DNA of 25,903 nt, taken from the NCBI GenBank assembly GCA_900617975.1, contig UZAE01000341.1, positions 1 through 25,903 of the forward strand, in the 5' to 3' direction. The notes beneath the pieces are model-generated. The model saw only the letters and a program-made list of their open reading frames with translations, searched no databases and had not been told where the DNA came from. Positions 22,401 to 25,903 of the stretch are shown piece by piece; positions within the stretch are counted from its first letter, which is position 1, and the number at the start of each line of letters is the position of its first letter. A program made the translations under genes and the position numbers. The DNA comes from Rodentolepis nana (Eukaryota > Platyhelminthes > Cestoda > Cyclophyllidea > Hymenolepididae).

Positions 22401-23625
22401 TTTTGAAAAAAATGCAAAACTGTACGTGATAATATCAAAATTGGATAAAGTGATTGGGTTCTGGAATACCCCTTCACCACTTTAATTGGTTATTATATTG
22501 CCGATGGTGTTCTGCTTCTAATTCGATTTTGTGTTTGATATAAATCAAATCGTAAAAATATTCCGCGAAGTATGATTGAAATTCTTAATCATCCGTTCAG
22601 AAAATGCCTTTTTTATTATATGTTTTCATGATGAAAATATATATCCCCTAATGAACTCAATCACATTCCGTTTAAAGATATTTCTTTTATAAAAGAAGTT
22701 AGTTCGGTTTGTCTTAGGAAATTAAATTTCAATAAAATAATAAAAAGAATTGATTGATTCCGCTCATTAAGTCAAATCCAGACCTCATCATTTCATTTCT
22801 ACTATCTACTCTTATTTTAAGATTATAAAAGCATCATCTTAGCTTATAATCCTCAGGCATTTCCGTTTACATAGTGTCATTGCAATTCTATTACGATATA
22901 TATTCATCTCTCACTTTCTGACATAATGCAAAAAGTAAGAATTATAATGGAACAGAACATTTTTGCTTGGTTAGTGTGTGACTTTCGCCATAGTTGGAAT
23001 GCTCAAACTATAAACTATCGTAAAATGAAATGAAAAAATGTAGAAAATGACACTTTTACAGAACTTGAAATAATTTTGGTTTTATGTTAACTACGAATCA
23101 TAATTTTAAAAAAAATAAAATTAAAAGTAAAAGGTGGGATCATACCACGTTAAGAATTTTTAAACTTGATATAAAGTTTCTAAATCGAATCATGTCAAAG
23201 TTCAGTAAAATAAAATGGTTTTACAAAACAGAGTACAAACATAAGTTTCCGGAGCTAATAAATGAATTATTGTCTTTAGAATGAGAAATACTTTTCAATT
23301 AAATATTATTATGTCATTGAATCTTAGAAACAATAAATATTTTAAAAGTTCGCATTTATATTGAGTTTAAATGAAAACATCCTATTTTCCTAAATTCATC
23401 AAAAGTGAAAAAAATGCATTTCTATTTATTAAATTGCCAAAAAAATTTTATACTCACCCCAATTTCGTCAACAATAGTTTGACCTTCGACAAAATCCGCC
23501 GCCCCATTTTTTAAAATTTGTGAGGAGCTTGTTCCCGTTGCTTCTGCACCTTCTTCCTGTTCCTTATCCCTAACGCCAGCCGTCATTTTCGATTGCTTAT
23601 TTTTTTCGCAATTTATAGCGCTCAT
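1455..23625 (-). CDS. Dipeptidyl peptidase IV family membrane protein, N-terminal and propeller half (multi-exon, 3' part outside window)
   Basis: Span of a split gene whose exons are listed separately. What is seen: a hydrophilic tail, RNWKG followed by a 21-residue hydrophobic segment, then beta-propeller pieces carrying family landmarks: FSPKSDVL (the SPD blade motif), AFVHENQIYI (V.NN.IY motif), FLYEEEILG (YEEE motif), FWWSPDGNYLAFA (W(F/W)SPDG) and EVYMSFFKW (YI..VKW). Family knowledge: these are type II plasma-membrane glycoproteins with an eight-bladed propeller and a C-terminal alpha/beta hydrolase domain. DPP4 and FAP cleave dipeptides after proline. DPP6 and DPP10 have lost the catalytic serine and modulate Kv4 potassium channels. 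The hydrolase domain lies beyond position 1, so activity cannot be judged. In DPP4 the YEEE glutamates bind the substrate N-terminus and their presence is compatible with peptidase activity, but DPP6 and DPP10 also keep YEEE. The RNWKG membrane entry resembles DPP6/10. Splice phases agree at all strong junctions except across 7135-9927. Confidence 0.88.
1768..1891 (-). CDS. DPP-family propeller exon (EVYMSFFKW blade)
   Basis: Acceptor ATTGCCAG, donor GTAAGTATT; it enters with one base completing a split alanine codon and leaves in phase 0. It encodes 41 residues, EVYMSFFKWIDGERFLCGWV followed by SRKWDMGWIVVGDVNSKSIR and T. This matches the family's Y-[IV]-x-x-[VF]-K-W segment, a short loop, then a W-x-x-R strand (here W-V-S-R) followed by an I-x-x-x-x-D strand, in the second half of the propeller. 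It follows the exon at 4046-4149, where the joined proteins read PPNIPA then EVYMS, as in other family members (PP..., then E-Y-Y-I). Base composition is clearly richer in G+C than the flanking introns, which supports selection for coding. Confidence 0.88.
2605..2684. repeat. Three neighbouring inverted repeats in an intron
   Basis: TGACGC-AG-GCGTCA (2605-2618), ATCTACA-AAG-TGTAGAT (2621-2637) and GGTGT-taatagc-ACACC (2668-2684) occur within 80 bp, with a CCGCGG palindrome at 2644-2649 between them. The first contains two half-CRE-like TGACGC motifs facing each other. The patch is less AT-rich than its surroundings. It could be a regulatory cluster, a structured RNA or the remnant of a repeat; nothing in the sequence chooses between these. 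Confidence 0.5.
3211..3273. repeat. Purine tract with a 15-G run
   Basis: GAGAGAGGGAGGGT, then 15 G (3225-3239), then TGGGGAGGGGAGAGGGAG and GAGAG repeats. At least five G-runs of three or more on the plus strand make a G-quadruplex or triplex plausible. On the transcribed minus strand this is a C/T-rich intronic tract. Confidence 0.9.
4046..4149 (-). CDS. DPP-family propeller exon (AGEKPKPNLPILSLYV)
   Basis: Acceptor TTCCCTTTTAG, donor GTAAGTTTAA; phase 0 in, phase 2 out. The 34 residues begin AGEKPKPNLPILSLYVYVMS and end GELIRFAKPPNIP. They follow HAYPM of the previous exon, giving YPMAGEKPKPNLPILSLYVY. This matches the family's conserved YPKAG..NP...L.V segment that ends the W-S-P-D-G blade. 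The distal PPNIP aligns with the usual PP turn before the next blade. Confidence 0.93.
4150..5228. other. Intron of the DPP-family gene
   Basis: AT-rich intron with a short TA microsatellite near 4379-4390. No exon, RNA or repeat copy recognised. Confidence 0.75.
5229..5392 (-). CDS. DPP-family propeller exon carrying the second half of YEEE and the WWSPDG motif
   Basis: Acceptor CGCTTTTATAG, donor GTGAGTCATT; one base from the previous exon completes the first glutamate, and the exon leaves in phase 0. The 55 residues start EEILGASQTFWWSPDGNYLA and end GPEVVEHAYPM. Joined to the previous exon they read FLYE then EEILG, which gives the YEEE motif whose glutamates bind the free N-terminus of the substrate in DPP4. 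WWSPDGNYLAFASIDETEV is the most diagnostic stretch in the window and fits DPP4, FAP, DPP6 and DPP10 alike. Coding bases are noticeably less AT-rich than the introns on both sides. Confidence 0.96.
5393..6998. other. Intron of the DPP-family gene
   Basis: AT-rich intron of 1.6 kb containing a degenerate tRNA-like repeat at 6738-6810 (listed). No exon seen. Confidence 0.75.
6738..6810 (+). repeat. Degenerate tRNA-like sequence, probably the head of an old tRNA-derived SINE
   Basis: TTCCTAGTGGTACAACGATT followed by AACGTGATCGGTTGCGGGTT and GGGGTCTCGAGTCTGAATCCC resembles an A-box region (TGGnnCAACGnTTAnCG) and a B box (GnGTnnGAATCC) at about tRNA spacing. A functional tRNA is unlikely because the D and T arms are imperfect and no clean acceptor stem closes. 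No clear 3' tail is visible. This is a different family from the six GTGGTGCACC elements. Confidence 0.45.
6999..7134 (-). CDS. DPP-family propeller exon (AFVHENQIYI ... FLYE)
   Basis: Acceptor GTCTTTTTAG, donor GTACCTTTTTT; phase 0 in, phase 1 out. The 45 residues begin AFVHENQIYIQRNPFNKTQQ and end LYGVAGFLYE. The opening strand matches the family's L-A-[FY]-V-x-x-N-x-I-Y motif, and the end leads into YEEE through the G-[VI]-x-[DG]-[WF]-[VL]-Y-E segment; here GVAGFLYE replaces the usual G-x-x-D-W-x-Y-E. NKT is a glycosylation sequon, as expected for an extracellular domain. In-frame TAG directly before the acceptor fixes the exon start. Confidence 0.93.
7718..7820 (-). CDS. Candidate DPP-family exon (NLTEVYILKFNDTHQWPS), end uncertain
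   Basis: Acceptor AAATTTCATGCAG followed in phase 0 by 34 open codons: SSGCQIQNINLTEVYILKFN then DTHQWPSFLRCSTK. It is in the right place and orientation for the missing propeller strand before AFVHENQIYI, and VYILKFNDTHQWPS lines up loosely with the family's LQYAxWxPxG strand and turn. NLT and NDT are glycosylation sequons. Against it: the possible donors (GTTTTT, GTTGTT, GTTCGA, GTTAAT) are weak, and none leaves the phase 0 needed by the next exon. It could be a pseudo-exon or end in an alternative isoform stop (GGT TAA). Confidence 0.33.
8417..8458 (-). CDS. Candidate DPP-family exon (KIELSSCLTAHIEM), weak
   Basis: A good acceptor (TTTCTATTTGTTGCAG) opens phase-0 codons KIELSSCLTAHIEM, with a GTATTT donor, or extends to a GTTTAC donor at 8399 to add VFHYHI. 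The frame read through gives HIEMVFHYHIVYD before a stop. This resembles the family's FRHSYxAxYDIYD strand and sits in the expected place after SDVL. The donors are poor and the piece is short, so chance is quite possible. Confidence 0.28.
9291..9503 (+). mobile_element. SINE-like element copy A (first half of a dimer)
   Basis: Starts GGGGTGCGCGATAGACTGAC, keeps the CTGGGCAACG core, the pyrimidine-rich middle and the 3' block GAAGCCTGAAAACAATTAAG, and ends ACTATCAAAACG without its AATAAAT tail. Copy B begins directly after it. A 12-bp sequence before it (9279-9290, ATAGTTTGTCTT) recurs after copy B (9731-9742, ATGGTCTGTCTT; 10 of 12 match), so A and B look like one insertion. Confidence 0.8.
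9504..9730 (+). mobile_element. SINE-like element copy B (second half of a dimer)
   Basis: Head GTGTGTGGGATAGGCTTACC, core GTGGTGCACCCTGGGCAACG, then a shortened middle, and a 3' end that is itself duplicated: CTATCAAAACGCCTGCCATT occurs twice (about 9651-9670 and 9691-9709), each followed by an AATAAATA-type tail. The final tail AATAAATAAATG runs into the putative target-site repeat at 9731-9742. The internal deletion removes part of the pyrimidine-rich middle. Confidence 0.82.
9928..10036 (-). CDS. DPP-family propeller exon (HAQFSPKSDVL)
   Basis: Acceptor TTTATTTCTTGATTCAG, donor GTAAATCTTC; enters with one base completing a split codon, leaves in phase 0. The 36 residues start GKNPTILARVDIGPFEEGNK and end NHAQFSPKSDVL. 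The end matches the blade motif S-x-S-P-D-x-x-Y-V-L of the family, with K in place of the usual D. The other two frames contain stops, which fixes the phase and shows that the previous exon must end with two extra bases. The microexon at 10506-10531 does. Confidence 0.82.
10171..10258. repeat. Local duplication, copy 1
   Basis: TGAAAATGAACAGAAATTCA and the following 70 bp closely match 10541-10630 (roughly 85% by eye). A SINE-like copy lies between the two. Copy 2 runs into the acceptor of the 26-nt microexon, whereas the sequence beyond copy 1 is not similar to that exon. Confidence 0.85.
10259..10490 (+). mobile_element. SINE-like element copy C
   Basis: Head GGGGTGTGCGATAGACTAGC, core ACGTGGTGCACTCTGGGCGA, pyrimidine-rich middle shortened by an internal deletion, 3' block GGAGCCTGAAGTCCACTAAA, then ACTATCAAAACGCCTGCCAT and a tail ending CAATAAAT. 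It lies between the two copies of a 90-bp duplication. I see no clear target-site repeat. Confidence 0.82.
10506..10531 (-). CDS. 26-nt microexon of the DPP-family gene
   Basis: Acceptor TTTTCAAGGAATTAG, donor GTAATCCTC. In phase 0 it reads AIWSSSRQ plus CG, and joined to the next exon's A gives arginine, then GKNPTIL. This is the phase pattern (0 in, 2 out) needed to join the exon at 14077-14174 to the one at 9928-10036, which cannot be spliced directly without a frameshift. An alternative acceptor seven bases upstream (33 nt, ELGDMEFVSAT) would be phase 0 to 0 and would not fit. The higher G+C of this 26-nt block stands out against its AT-rich flanks. The product would lie in a variable loop, so homology cannot test it. 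Confidence 0.5.
10541..10630. repeat. Local duplication, copy 2
   Basis: Second copy of the segment at 10171-10258, with matching blocks GAAATTCAATCTTAAAAT, AACAGTTT and AATATTACAAA. It lies immediately upstream (minus strand) of the microexon and provides its pyrimidine tract. Confidence 0.85.
11694..12057 (+). mobile_element. SINE-like element copy D, with an internal 41-bp tandem duplication
   Basis: Head GGGTGGGCGATGGACTTACC, core CACGTGGTGCACCCTGGGCA, a full-length pyrimidine-rich middle, 3' block GTAGTCAACTAAAGGGCTAC and tail ATATAAATAAAT. The 35-bp unit starting GCACCAAAAAAGTCCATAAA is present twice (11750-11784 and 11791-11825). Flanks AATCCGGAAAG (11683-11693) and AATCCGCAAAG (12058-12068) form a probable 11-bp target-site duplication with one mismatch. 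Confidence 0.87.
12236..12263. repeat. 11-bp-stem hairpin
   Basis: TCATTTAAAGC and GCTTTAAATGA are exact inverted copies separated by six bases (CATTTT). Perfect short stem in AT-rich intron DNA; no associated gene. Confidence 0.8.
12343..12389. repeat. Hairpin with 11-bp perfect arms
   Basis: CTATTCGTTCC (12345-12355) and GGAACGAATAG (12377-12387) are exact inverted copies around a 21-nt spacer that itself contains the palindrome TGCGCA. The arms are not simple AT sequence, so chance is less likely than for most dyads here. Confidence 0.8.
13017..13028. repeat. 12-C homopolymer
   Basis: Run of 12 C in otherwise AT-rich intron DNA; on the transcribed minus strand it is 12 G. Confidence 0.95.
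13761..13812. repeat. Paired TA microsatellites
   Basis: Two (TA)n tracts, about 13761-13774 and 13796-13812, separated by about 20 bp. Likely length-variable and able to extrude cruciforms. Confidence 0.9.
14077..14174 (-). CDS. DPP-family propeller exon (DNLVYLSSNGSLIATNL)
   Basis: Acceptor TTATTTAG after a 41-nt intron, donor GTAAAGCCCC; one base from the previous exon completes the first codon, and it leaves in phase 0. The 33 residues are DNLVYLSSNGSLIATNLKTH then QNNILMSSAQIQE. This matches the first propeller blade: W-x-x-D-x-x-[FL]-[VL]-Y followed by a short turn, N-G-x-[VI] and a strand of the type N-[VL]-x-T. NGS is a glycosylation sequon. Confidence 0.9.
14216..14311 (-). CDS. DPP-family juxtamembrane / first blade exon (GLPLSIGDIF)
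   Basis: Acceptor TTTAAACAG, donor GTAAATCTTG; phase 1 in and out. It encodes YKIEPNYGLPLSIGDIFMLM then GQINRPNAQFTN. In the family this part contains a L-[ST]-[LF]-x-D-[LI]-[FL] helix start just outside the membrane; LPLSIGDIF fits. It is bounded by introns of only 66 and 41 nt. Confidence 0.87.
14379..14493 (-). CDS. DPP-family transmembrane exon
   Basis: Acceptor TTTATTTCTATTAG, donor GTGAGTTAAA; phase 0 in, phase 1 out. The 38 residues are MKPSSQMAKRNWKG, a 21-residue hydrophobic span (LLLALLVIFVISTLIALACF plus L), then TFD. The basic KR-NWKG before the span keeps the N-terminus in the cytoplasm, giving a type II signal anchor. R/K-N-W-[KR]-G immediately before the membrane segment is characteristic of DPP6/DPP10-type and insect homologues. 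The exon begins with ATG, so it could also be translated alone, but both upstream first exons join it in frame. Confidence 0.93.
14535..14699 (-). CDS. Alternative first exon of the DPP-family gene (second cytoplasmic tail)
   Basis: An ATG with G at -3 opens 55 codons: MYGVRGVDLQNSLPSNTRIL, then VKHSEDVEMYSVDNDQILNE, then KSCLSRLFNTTFRCY. A GTAAATGACT donor leaves phase 0, and a 41-nt intron leads to the phase-0 acceptor of the transmembrane exon. Reading through would stop five codons later (VNDLSN), so splicing is needed. A 41-nt intron also occurs between the next two exons, so this size is normal for the gene. DPP6 and DPP10 of vertebrates are known for several alternative first exons. 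The tail has no similarity to the distal one. It could instead be untranslated leader. Confidence 0.5.
14700..14830 (-). promoter_or_regulatory. Possible promoter of the alternative first exon
   Basis: A CCAAT box in the gene's direction (CCACCAATCA, core at 14793-14797) lies about 95 bp before the ATG at 14699, in a patch less AT-rich than its surroundings (around 14760-14830). No clear TATA box at a convincing distance. The call is based only on this box and the exon beside it. Confidence 0.3.
19198..19224. repeat. 27-bp near-perfect palindrome
   Basis: TTCATTGTTTGAA and TTCAAACAATGAA are exact inverted copies separated by one base. A 13-bp perfect arm is unusual for the region and not a simple TA repeat. 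Confidence 0.85.
20577..20898 (+). mobile_element. SINE-like element copy E, best preserved, with 15-bp target-site duplication
   Basis: Head GGGGTGTGCGATAGACTTAC, core CTACGTGGTGCACCCTGGGC, middle CGACTATTTCCACAGTAATC and a long C/T-rich part, 3' block GTCTGAAGTCAACTAAAGGA, then CTGCCATTTGATATAAATAA and the tail. It is bounded by a perfect 15-bp direct repeat, ATATATTACACTTAC-type (ATATATTACACTTAC read at 20562-20576 and 20899-20913). Such a long exact duplication with an A-rich 3' tail points to LINE-mediated retrotransposition. No reading frame, so non-autonomous. No convincing A and B boxes, so the origin of the head is unknown. Confidence 0.92.
20914..21082 (-). CDS. Isolated exon-like frame resembling a DPP propeller segment, out of order
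   Basis: After a T-rich tract and a GTAACTGAAAG acceptor-like end, an open frame reads SFFIFISVYDYSVYSLSAFK, then NYTLACKVNLSKWSQYDPHQ, then DDNEIFEIIQ, ending at a strong GTAAGTGT donor (phase 2). NYT and NLS are glycosylation sequons. SVYDYSVYSL followed by LSKWSQYDP resembles the family's SYTASYDIYDL and LQYAxWxP segment, which is the piece missing further down the gene. But it lies upstream of the transmembrane exon, and its phases do not fit there. It could belong to another gene copy, be a misplaced assembly piece or be chance. A SINE inserted right at its donor. Confidence 0.35.
23458..23625 (-). CDS. First exon of the DPP-family gene (distal cytoplasmic tail)
   Basis: ATG at 23625, 56 codons, donor GTGAGTATAA in phase 0, which matches the transmembrane exon. 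The peptide MSAINCEKNKQSKMTAGVRD, then KEQEEGAEATGTSSSQILKN, then GAADFVEGQTIVDEIG, is hydrophilic and rich in acidic residues, serine and alanine, as expected for a cytoplasmic tail. The first ATG has a poor context (C at -3). The ATG at codon 14 (MTAGVRDKEQ) has A at -3 and could be the main start, giving a 43-residue tail segment. Base composition is clearly less AT-rich than the following intron. No domain is recognisable, as is usual for these tails. Confidence 0.75.
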
Positions 23626-23890
23626 CCGCTTATTCGGCTGAGTGGGTGAGGAAAAGCTTTAAGCCTGCTCTTCCCGCTGTCAGTAACTCTTTTGCTATCT
23701 CCCAACAAGGAATGTGTTTTGCTTCCAAAAGTAATACACTTTACTGCTCGTTATAACTTACGCTGCGCTTGACGCTCTGAATCAATGTGTCCATGCGCTG
23801 ATTTCTCATTGGTTCGAGCTCTTCGAGCCTATTGGTAGGCCAATTTAGTTTGCCTGATCTCATTGGGGGCTGTCTTTCTCCGCACGTGAT
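23626..23890 (-). promoter_or_regulatory. Likely promoter and 5' leader of the DPP-family gene
   Basis: The 260 bp before the first ATG are clearly less AT-rich than the rest of the window. They contain three CCAAT boxes in the gene's direction (plus-strand ATTGG at 23808-23812, 23831-23835, 23862-23866) and one in the other direction (23840-23844) within about 60 bp. A cluster of CCAAT boxes 180-240 bp before the ATG is typical of NF-Y-bound promoters. I see no convincing TATA box and cannot place the start site. Confidence 0.55.
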
Positions 23891-25493
23891 TAGGTAATGT
23901 AATTTAGGCTGGGTGAACTTTATTCGTAATGACTGTTTCCCTATGTAATTTTGAGAAGTTACAATATAGTTTAATCCATATAATTAGTGTAATTGCTCCC
24001 GAAAAAGTTATCGAGGCCATAAATCTTCAATTGCCCTAGATCTCGAAATCTGGAACCTCAATCTGTGTACCGCAAACTTCATTTGAAACTCCAAAGTTAA
24101 GTAAGGCAACAACTCTACAATTAAGTAAATTTTTAAAGCGACAAGTTTAAGAATGATCTAAAACGTATTTTCGTTCTAATATTTCATGGGTAAAAATTGT
24201 CATTTTATATACTAACTCCTGGCGAACAGTGAAATCATTCTTAGTCTGTCTCAAGGTCATTCGAAGTGGTAGGATCTCAAAGATTTCATAAGTCTCCATT
24301 CGATTCGTTTTTGGTTTAGACGCTGAGGATGTTTACTGAGTTGTTTTTGTTAGTGCATCTCAAGATTTTGATGCAAATGTAAAAGAGAAATAGTTAGACC
24401 ACGTCAAGATTTCTCAAATCGAACATAGCAGTTCTGGTTGTCATTTATCGGAACATTGACCTATGTAAAATACCTAATAGCGACAGGTAATATTTGTCCC
24501 TGTTATGGTAGACTTAATGGGCCAAAGCTCGGATCAATTTGAATTAGAATCAATAAGGCTAGATACGAGAATTCTCCGATAGACAAAGAAGGACTAAGAT
24601 CAATAGGAGGGTATGAAACATCGGCTTGAAGGCATATAAAGAACATCTGAGAAGAATTGAGTTAAGGGATGAAAAACAGGTTTAGCAAGAACGCTTTCCT
24701 TGGGTGTCTGCATTTATCATAAACCAAGGAATATCGATCAAGACGAACTACCCACTCTAGTTAATCACGCTTGTAATTGCACAGATCAAGATATTTAAGT
24801 CGCTTTCGACAAGCATATGTGATTTTTGTGCTGATGTCACTTTGGAATGGTAATCTCTGAGCAAAGTCATTCTTAAATTACTTTAGTCATGAAAGCTACC
24901 TTAAAATATGTTGGATTCATTATTTTTAACCTACAACTGACTAGCGGATACAATTTCATGTTACCTTTGGCTGCCTCAATAGGATTTTTCAGTAGTAATC
25001 ACTATGAGAGACAACGATGGAATGGGAGATGGATGACATTTTTGAAGAAGTAGAGTAAAACGGTGACTACAGGAGTAATAATTAAGCAACTAAACATCTG
25101 GCCTCCATTTTTATGATATATCATTTAGTCTCAAACATTTTGCAAAGTATTGATTATTCTATTAATACTTAAAATTTGCGGGTTTTGCTCTAAAACACTA
25201 TTATTCAACTAACATGCTATAAAGCGCTCTCTAAGTGTACTTTATATTGATATTCGTTTGGTTATTTGAATTGCAAAAGTCCATTTCTCTTGCTAGTACT
25301 TTACTTAATTTTTTAGCCCAAAGGATATAGGAAACGCGAGGAAAATTAAGAAAATTTAAAACAAGCTGAAAATTGAGAAAAATGTCTGTGAAACGCTTTG
25401 CTATCTCCAGACCGAAATTATAAATACTAGAAATAAAGAATATTTAGAAAAATTTTGGAGTAGCCATTAAGCCTCCCATTATGTTTTAAATAT
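23891..25493. other. Upstream intergenic DNA, nothing recognised
   Basis: Somewhat less AT-rich than the big introns but with no long reading frame, no repeat copy and no RNA gene that I can identify. Confidence 0.6.
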
Positions 25494-25817
25494 GGAGTGT
25501 GCGATAGACTTACCTCTACATGGTGCACCCTGAGCAATGTATAGCCAAACGGCAAAAAAAGTCTATTAACCGGCAGTTGACTTCTGACTTCAAACTACCA
25601 TCACCCCACTGTATGTCATATTCGACTACTTCCACAGTACTCACCTCACTTTTTCTATATTTGTGTCTGCCTCTTTTACATCTTTGAAATACCATTCTGT
25701 TCTCCCCCCCCCCCACTCCCCTCAAGACTTTTTCACTTTGATGATCCTTCCCCTCTGTGAAGCCTGAAGTCAACTAAAGGGCTAATAATAACTATCAAAA
25801 AATATTCTAAATAAAAT
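25494..25817 (+). mobile_element. SINE-like element copy F
   Basis: Head GGAGTGTGCGATAGACTTAC, core CTACATGGTGCACCCTGAGC, full-length middle including an 11-C run (25704-25714), 3' block GAAGCCTGAAGTCAACTAAA, then ACTATCAAAAAATATTCTAA; the CGCCTGCCATT part of the tail is lost. No clear target-site repeat, so this copy is probably older or 3'-truncated. Confidence 0.85.
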
Positions 25818-25903
25818 CATCAATAAGATGACGCTTGTTTCTCCCTTTCTCTCATTCCAGATTGTATTGATTTAGGTGCCTGCGATTAAAGCATTTGCTC
25901 TCC

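Larger units (their letters stand above)
14494..23457. other. First intron (long isoform), about 9 kb
   Basis: AT-rich intron that contains the alternative first exon (14535-14699) with its possible promoter, a perfect 13-bp-arm palindrome (19198-19224), SINE-like copy E (20577-20898) and an isolated exon-like frame (20914-21082). Between 14900 and 19100, and between 21120 and 23440, I see no gene, RNA or repeat I can name; reading frames there look like chance in AT-rich sequence. Confidence 0.7.

Noticed and set aside
23084..23284. 66-codon plus-strand frame (ending KHKFPELINELLSLE) with an AATAAA about 50 bp after the stop
   Set aside because: Lysine/asparagine/isoleucine-rich as expected from AT-rich sequence by chance; upstream stop in frame and no acceptor. 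No recognisable protein family.
25516..25773. 85-codon minus-strand frame
   Set aside because: Entirely inside SINE-like copy F; similar frames occur in other copies (for example 20738-20938) without conservation of the frame.

Overview
The window looks like intron-rich, AT-rich (about two thirds A+T by eye) genomic DNA of an invertebrate animal. An arthropod, perhaps a crustacean, is my guess, but nothing here fixes the species. There are no bacterial-style genes, operons, rRNA genes or CRISPR arrays. Almost all coding signal belongs to one minus-strand gene, cut into small exons by introns of 41 nt to about 9 kb.

The gene encodes a type II membrane protein of the dipeptidyl peptidase IV family (DPP4/FAP/DPP6/DPP10). 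Reading down in coordinate, the exons are: a first exon with a hydrophilic cytoplasmic tail (23458-23625), a transmembrane exon (14379-14493), two propeller exons (14216-14311, 14077-14174), a 26-nt microexon (10506-10531), a propeller exon (9928-10036), an unresolved gap with two weak candidate exons (8417-8458, 7718-7820), then strong propeller exons at 6999-7134, 5229-5392 (the YEEE and WWSPDG blade), 4046-4149 and 1768-1891, and a possible 29-nt microexon (1455-1483). The catalytic alpha/beta hydrolase half must lie beyond position 1, so the window cannot show whether the protein is an active peptidase (DPP4-like) or an inactive channel partner (DPP6/10-like). A second in-frame first exon (14535-14699), 41 nt before the transmembrane exon, suggests two promoters and two cytoplasmic tails. 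CCAAT boxes lie upstream of both.

The other main content is a family of six short interspersed elements (about 210-365 bp), all on the plus strand and so antisense to the gene: 9291-9503, 9504-9730, 10259-10490, 11694-12057, 20577-20898 and 25494-25817. They share a 5' head with a GTGGTGCACCCTGGGCAACG core, a pyrimidine-rich middle, a conserved 3' block and an AATAAAT-type tail. One has a perfect 15-bp target site duplication (TSD). I do not recognise the family. The first two copies form a head-to-tail dimer that seems to share one TSD. In antisense most copies carry a near-consensus splice donor. A different, degenerate tRNA-like sequence lies at 6738-6810.

The rest is AT-rich intron and upstream DNA with a 15-G run, TA microsatellites, a few clean inverted repeats, a 90-bp local duplication and an isolated exon-like reading frame at 20914-21082. 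That frame resembles the missing propeller segment but lies upstream of the transmembrane exon.
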